Shown here one piece after another: positions 59,132 to 64,000 of a DNA stretch of 64,000 nt. The notes beneath the pieces were generated by a model. The model saw only the letters and a program-made list of their open reading frames with translations. It ran no database searches and was not told the origin of the DNA. The position numbers and the translations under genes were made by a program. The DNA lies in the NCBI RefSeq assembly GCF_014650455.1, contig NZ_BMUZ01000019.1:1-64000 (forward strand), in the 5' to 3' direction. This stretch comes from Streptomyces xanthochromogenes (GTDB lineage: Bacteria; Actinomycetota; Actinomycetes; Streptomycetales; Streptomycetaceae). Each line of letters starts with the position of its first letter. Position 1 is the stretch's first letter.

Positions 59132-60136
59132 ATGGCCGACATCTCCCGGCGCCTGGGGCGGCGTCATCTGCGCTCCGCGCCCACCTCGTACATCCGGCAC
59201 CACAGGAACGGCCGTCCGGCCCATGACGGCGTCGGGCTCAGCTTCTGGTTCCGGCCGCTCAGCGCCGCGCTGTCCGAAGTGCCGGTCAACGACCGGGAAC
59301 TGGCCATGGCCTTCCACGCCCGCACCGCCGACTTCCAGGACGTCACCGTGCAGGCGACCGTGACGTACCGGATCAGCGAGCCGGGCACCGCCGCCGACCG
59401 CCTCGACTTCTCGATCGATCCGGACACCGGGATCTGGCGGGGCGACCCCCTGGAACAGCTGTCGACCCTGCTCACCGAGACCGCGCAGCAGCACGCCCTG
59501 GACGTCCTGGCACGCACCGCCCTGTCGGCCGCGCTGGCCGACGGCGTCGCCGCGGTGCGGGAGCGGATCGCGGCCGGGCTCGCGGCGGAGCCCCGGCTGC
59601 CCTCGACCGGCATCGAGGTGGTCGCGGTGCGGGTCGTCGCGATCCGCCCCGAGCCCGAGGTCGAGCGGGCACTGCGGACCCCGGCACGCGAGCGCATCCA
59701 GCAGGAGGCGGACCGGGCGACCTACGAACGACGGGCCGTGGCCGTCGAGCGGGAGCGCACCATCGCCGAGAACGAACTCGCCAGCCGCATCGAACTGGCC
59801 CGCCGCGAGGAGCAGTTGGTGGAACAGCGCGGCACCAACACCCGTCGGGAGGCCGAGGAGGCGGCCGCCGCCGACGCGGTACGCACCGAGGCGGAGGCCG
59901 CCCGTACGGTACGGCTCGCCGAGGCCGAGGCGGCAGCGGCCCGCGCCTCGGGCGAGGCCCGGGCCGGCGCCCAGGCGGCCTGGCTCCAGGTGCACGGCGC
60001 GGCGGACGCGGCGACCCTGCACGCACTGGCCGCGACCCGGCTGGCCGAGAACCTGCCCCGGATCGACAGCCTGACCCTGTCCCCCGACGTGCTGACCACG
60101 CTGCTCGACCGGCTCGGCCGGGGTGAGCGGGCGTGA
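59132..60136 (+). CDS. SPFH/band-7 domain protein
   Basis: A 334-residue protein from ATG 59132 (GAGAGGGG upstream). The SPFH domain spans ~10-185 (GLSFWFRPLSAALSEVPVNDRELAMAF, FQDVTVQATVTYRISEPG, STGIEVVAVRVVAIRPEPEVERAL). It is followed by a long Ala/Glu/Arg coiled coil (~185-295) as in flotillins, and a short helical end. There is no N-terminal membrane anchor helix. Flotillin-like proteins scaffold membrane domains. Its stop overlaps the NAD-kinase-like start by 4 nt, so the two are made together. Confidence 0.9.
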   Translation: MADISRRLGRRHLRSAPTSYIRHHRNGRPAHDGVGLSFWFRPLSAALSEVPVNDRELAMAFHARTADFQDVTVQATVTYRISEPGTAADRLDFSIDPDTGIWRGDPLEQLSTLLTETAQQHALDVLARTALSAALADGVAAVRERIAAGLAAEPRLPSTGIEVVAVRVVAIRPEPEVERALRTPARERIQQEADRATYERRAVAVERERTIAENELASRIELARREEQLVEQRGTNTRREAEEAAAADAVRTEAEAARTVRLAEAEAAAARASGEARAGAQAAWLQVHGAADAATLHALAATRLAENLPRIDSLTLSPDVLTTLLDRLGRGERA

Positions 60137-61032
60137 GTCTGGCCCCGCGCGCCGTCCTGGTCCACCGCACCTCGGAGTACGAGGAGTTGCTGGCCCGGCA
60201 CGGCACGCACGGCCAGGCCGACTTCTTCCTCTCCTCGCGCGGCCGCGACATCCGCGAGGTGGCCGAGCGCCATCACCGGGCGCTGCGCGCGCTGGCCGGC
60301 GTGGCGTCCGCGATTCCCTCCCAGTGGCGCCAGGCCCGGGTCGAGCGGGCCGACCTCGACCGTTTCCTGTTCGCGTCGGAGGATGTCGTGGTGGTGGTCG
60401 GCCAGGACGGTCTGGTCGCCAACGCGGCCAAGTACCTGTCGGGTCAGCCGGTGATCGGCATCGACCCGGAACCGGGGCGCAATCCGGGGGTGCTGGTGCG
60501 TCACCGGGCGTCCGCCGCCGCGGGGCTGCTGCCCGCCGCGGCCGGGCGCGGGTGCGCGGTCGAGGAACTCACCATGGTGGAGGCGCTCACCGACGACCGT
60601 CAGCGACTGCTCGCCCTCAACGAGATCTACCTCGGAGCGCCGGGCCACCAGACGGCCCGTTACCGCATCGGGCCCGACGACCCGGCCGCGACCACCGAGG
60701 CGCAGGCGTCCTCCGGCGTCCTGGTCGGCACCGGCACCGGGGCCACCGGCTGGCTGCGCTCACTGTGGCAGCAGCGCGCGGACGCCCCCGCGCTGCCGGC
60801 CCGGGTGGACGCGCGCCTGGTGTGGTTCGTGCGTGAGGCCTGGCCCTCTCCCGTGACCGGTACCTCGCTGGTCGAAGGGGAGTTGTCCGGCTCCCACCGG
60901 CTGCGGATCACCGTCGAGTCGGACCGGCTCGTCGCCTTCGGAGACGGTATGGAGGGCGACGCCCTCGATCTGACCTGGGGCCAGTCGGTGAGCGTCGGCG
61001 TCTCGGACACCGCGCTGCGGCTGGTGGGTTGA
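60133..61032 (+). CDS. NAD-kinase-like protein coupled to the SPFH gene
   Basis: A 299-residue protein from GTG 60133 overlapping the SPFH stop. The NAD kinase/diacylglycerol kinase-type fold is visible: the GGDG-like loop is VVVGQDGLVANAAKYL (GQDG), the NE motif is LALNEIYLGAPG, and the TGSTAY region reads VLVGTGTGATGWLRSLW. The changes suggest it phosphorylates NAD(H) or a relative. Bona fide NAD kinases are usually single genes elsewhere, so this is an extra member. Linkage to an SPFH protein suggests membrane-associated function. Confidence 0.82.
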   Translation: MSLAPRAVLVHRTSEYEELLARHGTHGQADFFLSSRGRDIREVAERHHRALRALAGVASAIPSQWRQARVERADLDRFLFASEDVVVVVGQDGLVANAAKYLSGQPVIGIDPEPGRNPGVLVRHRASAAAGLLPAAAGRGCAVEELTMVEALTDDRQRLLALNEIYLGAPGHQTARYRIGPDDPAATTEAQASSGVLVGTGTGATGWLRSLWQQRADAPALPARVDARLVWFVREAWPSPVTGTSLVEGELSGSHRLRITVESDRLVAFGDGMEGDALDLTWGQSVSVGVSDTALRLVG

Positions 61033-61037
61033 GGGCC

Positions 61038-61100
61038 GACGGCCGACGGATCGAGGGCCGCGACTCGCGGGTCGGGCGAAGACGGCCGACGGATCGAGGG
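61038..61100. repeat. 20-bp direct repeat after the kinase-like gene
   Basis: A 20-nt unit occurs at 61038-61057 and again at 61081-61100, both reading ACGGCCGACGGATCGAGG at their core, in the 208-nt gap before the next gene. Confidence 0.7.
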
Positions 61101-61240
61101 GGACGCCGACTGGTGGCCGGCCGGGCGGCTGCCGCCGGGTCGCGGGACAATCGGCCGCGCGTCAGCGGGCCGTGAGCCTCGATTGTCAGTGGCGTACGGC
61201 ATCGTGAACGGTGAGCCCGTACTCCGAGGGAAGGCTGCCG

Positions 61241-61498
61241 ATGACCGCCACCGCCGTGATGACGTCCCATGAACGCTCCGCCGCCCAGGCCTATCTGCGG
61301 CTTCTGAGCACTGTGCGCGCCGCCCTCGACACCCCCGCGGACCGGCCGGGGGCTCCCGTCTCGCTGGAGGGCGTCATCGCCGAGGCGGACGAAGCGCTGG
61401 CGCGGGCCGGGCTCGCGGGCAATGAGGCCGAACTGTTCGCGCTGGTCGGCAGCCTGCACGCCGGCGGGGCGCCCGCATCGGGACAGCCCCGCCGATGA
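61241..61498 (+). CDS. Small helical protein of 85 residues
   Basis: ATG 61241 is preceded by GGGAAGG at good spacing. The sequence is helical and soluble (HERSAAQAYLRLLSTVRAALD, LEGVIAEADEALARAGLAGNEAELFALVGSLHAGG), with no cysteine, signal peptide or membrane segment. Codon use is typical, so it is probably expressed. Convergent with the methyltransferase gene. Family not recognised. Confidence 0.7.
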   Translation: MTATAVMTSHERSAAQAYLRLLSTVRAALDTPADRPGAPVSLEGVIAEADEALARAGLAGNEAELFALVGSLHAGGAPASGQPRR

Positions 61499-61522
61499 AC
61501 GCGGCGCGCGCCGTGCGCCGGA

Positions 61523-62347
61523 TCAGCGCTTGTGGCCGACGCCGCCGTACATGGCGACCTCGTCGGGCAGGGTGTCGCCCGTCTCCGGGCGCCAGCGCGA
61601 GCACGACACGACGCCGGGCTCCAGCAGGTCGAGCCCCTCGAAGAACGCGGCCACCCGCTCCGGGGTGCGCTGGGTCAGCTTCGGCGTGCCGTGCTCGTTC
61701 CAGAACGCCACCGCCGCGTCGACATCGGGCATGGCCGGGCTGGTGATCGTGTGCGAGAGCACCAGATGGCTGCCCGGCGCGAGCTCCTTCATCAGGTCGC
61801 GCACGAGGGCACGGGCCTCGGACTCGTCGGGGATGAAGATGACGACGCCGAGCAGCATGAGGGCGACCGGCCGGCTCAGGTCCAGGGTCTTGGACGCGTG
61901 CTCCAGGATGGTCGCGGTGTCCCGCAGATCCGCGTCGAGGTAGTCGGTGCGGCCCTCGGGGGTGCTGGTCAGCAGGGCGCGGGCGTGCGCCAGGACCAGC
62001 GGGTCGTTGTCGACGTAGACGATCCTGGCGTCCGGCGCGAGGCGCTGGGCGACCTCGTGGGTGTTGTCGGCGGTGGGCAGTCCGGTGCCGACGTCGAGGA
62101 ACTGGCGCACCCCACGGTCGGCCACCAGATGCCGGACGGCTCTGCCGAGGAACAGCCGGTCGGCCAGGGCGTAGTCGCCGATGCCGGGATGCAGCGCGCG
62201 GATCTGGTCGCCCACCTCACGGTCGACGGGGTAGTTGTCCTTGCCGCCGAGCCAGTAGTTCCAGATGCGGGCGGTGTGCGGCTGCGCGGTGTTGATGCGT
62301 TCGCGCACATGGTCGGGCGTCGACGAGGGTGCTGGGTTCTCGGTCAC
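61523..62347 (-). CDS. DUF574-type SAM-dependent methyltransferase
   Basis: A 274-residue protein from GTG 62347 (GGAGA upstream). The start TAQPHTARIWNYWLGGKDNYPVDR is the signature of the Streptomyces DUF574 (Methyltransf_19) family; the SAM motif is FLDVGTGLPTADNTHEVAQ with VYVDNDPLVLAHARALL. The GGKDNY motif is nearly invariant in the family. Members are numerous per genome and often lie near P450 or conservon genes, as here; substrates are unknown. 95 nt downstream of the P450 gene on the same... strand unit. Confidence 0.93.
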   Translation of the reverse strand: MTENPAPSSTPDHVRERINTAQPHTARIWNYWLGGKDNYPVDREVGDQIRALHPGIGDYALADRLFLGRAVRHLVADRGVRQFLDVGTGLPTADNTHEVAQRLAPDARIVYVDNDPLVLAHARALLTSTPEGRTDYLDADLRDTATILEHASKTLDLSRPVALMLLGVVIFIPDESEARALVRDLMKELAPGSHLVLSHTITSPAMPDVDAAVAFWNEHGTPKLTQRTPERVAAFFEGLDLLEPGVVSCSRWRPETGDTLPDEVAMYGGVGHKR

Positions 62348-62442
62348 GGGTGTCTCCTGGAGATGCGGCGCTGCGTCAACGGCCAATCTAGATACTCGTG
62401 TTGCGAACTGTCACAGAGAACGTGCCGTTGCGCGCGGGTGTC

Positions 62443-63717
62443 TCACGCCGGGTCGCGCCCGGGACGGGACTCCCGTGGGCCGGGCAGGCGCCCGAGGCGT
62501 ACCGGGATTTCCTGCCAGCCACTGGCGATGAACGAGGGCACCTGCTTCAACTCGGTCGGCGCGACCGCGAGTTCGAGATCCGGGAAGCGGTCGAAGAGCG
62601 CCGGGAGCGCGGTGAGCGCCTCCATGCGGGCGAGCGGCGCGCCGATACAGCGGTGGACACCGACGCCGAAGGCGAGATGGTCGTCGGCGCCCCGGGCCGC
62701 GTCGAAGGCGTCGGCGTCGTCGCCGTAGTGCGCCGGGTCGAGACCGGCGGCGGCATAGGTGGTGACGATCGCGTCGCCCGCCAGGATGGTGACCCCGTCG
62801 ACCGTGAGGTCGCTGACCGCGAAGCGCAACGGCAGGCTGGCGATCGAGGGGTGGACGCGGAGCGTCTCGTCGACGACGGCGTCCCAGCCGATCGTGCCCG
62901 AACGGACGGCGGCGAGCTGGCCGGGGTGGTCCAGGAGCGCGACGACGGCGTTGCCGATGAGGTTGACGGTGGTCTCGAACCCGGCGCCGATGACGAGGAG
63001 CAGCGTGTGGACGAGTTCGTCGGCGCCGAGCCGGTCACCGTCCTCGTTCCGCACCTTGATGAGCTCGGTCGTCAGGTCGTCACCGGGTCGCTCGGTCTTG
63101 TACGCGACGAGGGCCGGGAGGACGGTGGCGATCTGCTCCTGCACGAAGGCGCCGTGCTCGGGGCTCGGGTCGGAGGTGTCGAAGACGGCGGCGATCAGCC
63201 GGCCGATGGCCTCGGTCAAGTGACCGGGCACGCCGAAGAGTTCACAGATGAGACGCATCGGGAGCGGGTGGGCGTAGCCCGCCTTGAGGTCGACGGCCGC
63301 ACCACGGGACGCGCCCTCGGCAAGGCCGTCCAACAGCTCGGCGGTGATCGCCTCGACCCGGCCGCGCATCGCCTCGGTGCGCCGGGCGGTGAAGCCGGGG
63401 GCGACGAGTTTGCGCAGCCGGGCGTGATCGGGCCCGTACGTCGACAGCATGTTGACCACCCCGACCCAGCCCAATATCCAGAGCCAGTCAGGGTGTTGGT
63501 CCAGTTCGGGCCAGAGCGACCAGTGCCGGCGCGGGTCCTTGCTGACGCGCGGATCGAGGATCAGCGCCTTGAGCGTGTCGTACCGGGTGGGGGCCCAGGC
63601 GGGGATGCCGCCCGGCAGGGTGATCGCGACGATCGGGCCCCGGGCACGCAGCCGGGCGCTTTCGGCGGCGATGTCCGCCCCGAACGGGTCGATGGGCACA
63701 CGGCTCGGCACGGTCAT
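62443..63717 (-). CDS. Cytochrome P450
   Basis: A 424-residue soluble bacterial P450. ATG 63717 has AGGAG 9 nt upstream; GTG 63723 is too close to it. The heme loop is FGVGVHRCIGAPLARMEA with the ligand cysteine, the I-helix motif is IGAGFETTVNL (Glu-Thr in place of Asp-Thr) and the ExxR is DETLRVHPS. Class CYP105/107-like bacterial type, needing ferredoxin partners that are not encoded here. It precedes the DUF574 gene on the same strand. Substrate unknown. Confidence 0.94.
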   Translation of the reverse strand: MTVPSRVPIDPFGADIAAESARLRARGPIVAITLPGGIPAWAPTRYDTLKALILDPRVSKDPRRHWSLWPELDQHPDWLWILGWVGVVNMLSTYGPDHARLRKLVAPGFTARRTEAMRGRVEAITAELLDGLAEGASRGAAVDLKAGYAHPLPMRLICELFGVPGHLTEAIGRLIAAVFDTSDPSPEHGAFVQEQIATVLPALVAYKTERPGDDLTTELIKVRNEDGDRLGADELVHTLLLVIGAGFETTVNLIGNAVVALLDHPGQLAAVRSGTIGWDAVVDETLRVHPSIASLPLRFAVSDLTVDGVTILAGDAIVTTYAAAGLDPAHYGDDADAFDAARGADDHLAFGVGVHRCIGAPLARMEALTALPALFDRFPDLELAVAPTELKQVPSFIASGWQEIPVRLGRLPGPRESRPGRDPA

Positions 63718-63850
63718 CCGCACGGTCTCCTGACTGACGGCCTACGTCATGAACCCGCCCAGTACACACCTCCGTCGCCCGCGCCTTCGAGCCGTTGCCG
63801 GGCGCGGCGTACGCGAGTTGGCGCATCTCCGCACGCCCCGCCCGGCCCCT

Positions 63851-64000
63851 TCACACTCCTTCGAGGGCGTCGGCGACGGCGCCGAAGAAGGCGGCGTGCG
63901 CACGGGCGCTGCACGGGGACTCCGGATTCCAGGCGAGGACGCGGGCGTGCTCCTCAAGGGCCCGCCACGAGGCCTGGGAGCGCAGGGTGTCGAGCGGGGC
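63851..64000 (-). CDS. 3' end of an unrecognised gene (partial)
   Basis: On the minus strand an open frame enters from the right edge and reads 49 codons to TGA (63853-63851) with normal third-position GC bias. The visible C terminus has SQASWRALEEHARVLAWNPE and SARAHAAFFGAVADALEGV. The start lies beyond the window. It is separated from the P450 start by about 130 nt. No family can be assigned from this fragment. Confidence 0.6.
   Translation of the reverse strand, partial: APLDTLRSQASWRALEEHARVLAWNPESPCSARAHAAFFGAVADALEGV

Overview
The window is about 64 kb of very GC-rich DNA (strong G/C bias at third codon positions, frequent GTG and TTG starts, AGGAG-type ribosome binding sites, many 4-nt ATGA/GTGA overlaps). 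Gene content (class F sortase with surface proteins, Rpf-type muralytic enzyme, two-domain lysX, DUF574 methyltransferase, GAF-ANTAR proteins, SpoIIE phosphatases, PanD starting IRTMFKSK) points to a Streptomyces or very close relative chromosome. No rRNA, tRNA, CRISPR array, intact insertion sequence or prophage was seen.

Layout. 1-9.6 kb: cell-envelope block (end of a proline-rich protein, DUF4239 membrane protein, two related secreted proteins and a class F sortase, polysaccharide deacetylase, lysX, universal stress protein, CapA-like lipoprotein). 9.8-16.8 kb: an ECF sigma factor overlapping tail-to-tail with a small zinc-finger gene, then an operon in which a LytTR response regulator and a LytS-type kinase bracket a DUF485 protein and a sodium:solute symporter, then a membrane anti-sigma-like protein and an Fpg/Nei glycosylase. 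16.9-25.2 kb: WS/DGAT acyltransferase, a PAS-GAF-SpoIIE-HATPase protein, an unrecognised 361-residue protein, a DUF6777 lipoprotein and an S9 peptidase. 25.4-39.4 kb: a 57-residue orphan protein with its own terminator, a PhnZ-like HD oxygenase, a zinc-ribbon SDR, a GH92 mannosidase, an HTH/Clp-N pair with doubled operators, an FhuF-type protein, an EamA transporter, an Rpf-LysM-M23 hydrolase, gnd, a panD-GNAT-racemase operon and a VOC protein.

39.8-50.4 kb is the most accessory-looking part: a Nudix gene followed by a broken second Nudix gene, an rsbQ-rsbP-STAS operon joined by 4-nt overlaps, a MerR-type regulator, a free-standing HATPase, a TetR/hydrolase divergon with a perfect palindrome, a desaturase, two tandem GAF-ANTAR proteins and a decayed STAS gene. 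Together with the SpoIIE proteins at 18-20 kb and 41-42 kb it looks like part of a partner-switching stress network, although the target sigma factor is not in the window. 50.4-64 kb: MMPL exporter, DoxX, a BlaI/M56 pair with two operators facing a dedA-PAP2-PAP2 operon, a small cysteine protein, a deacetylase-like lipoprotein, an SPFH/NAD-kinase-like gene pair with a clear promoter, a DUF574 methyltransferase, a cytochrome P450 and the 3' end of one more gene.

Assignments rest on motifs read by eye; no database search was possible. Start codons were chosen from ribosome binding sites and are stated where they are uncertain.
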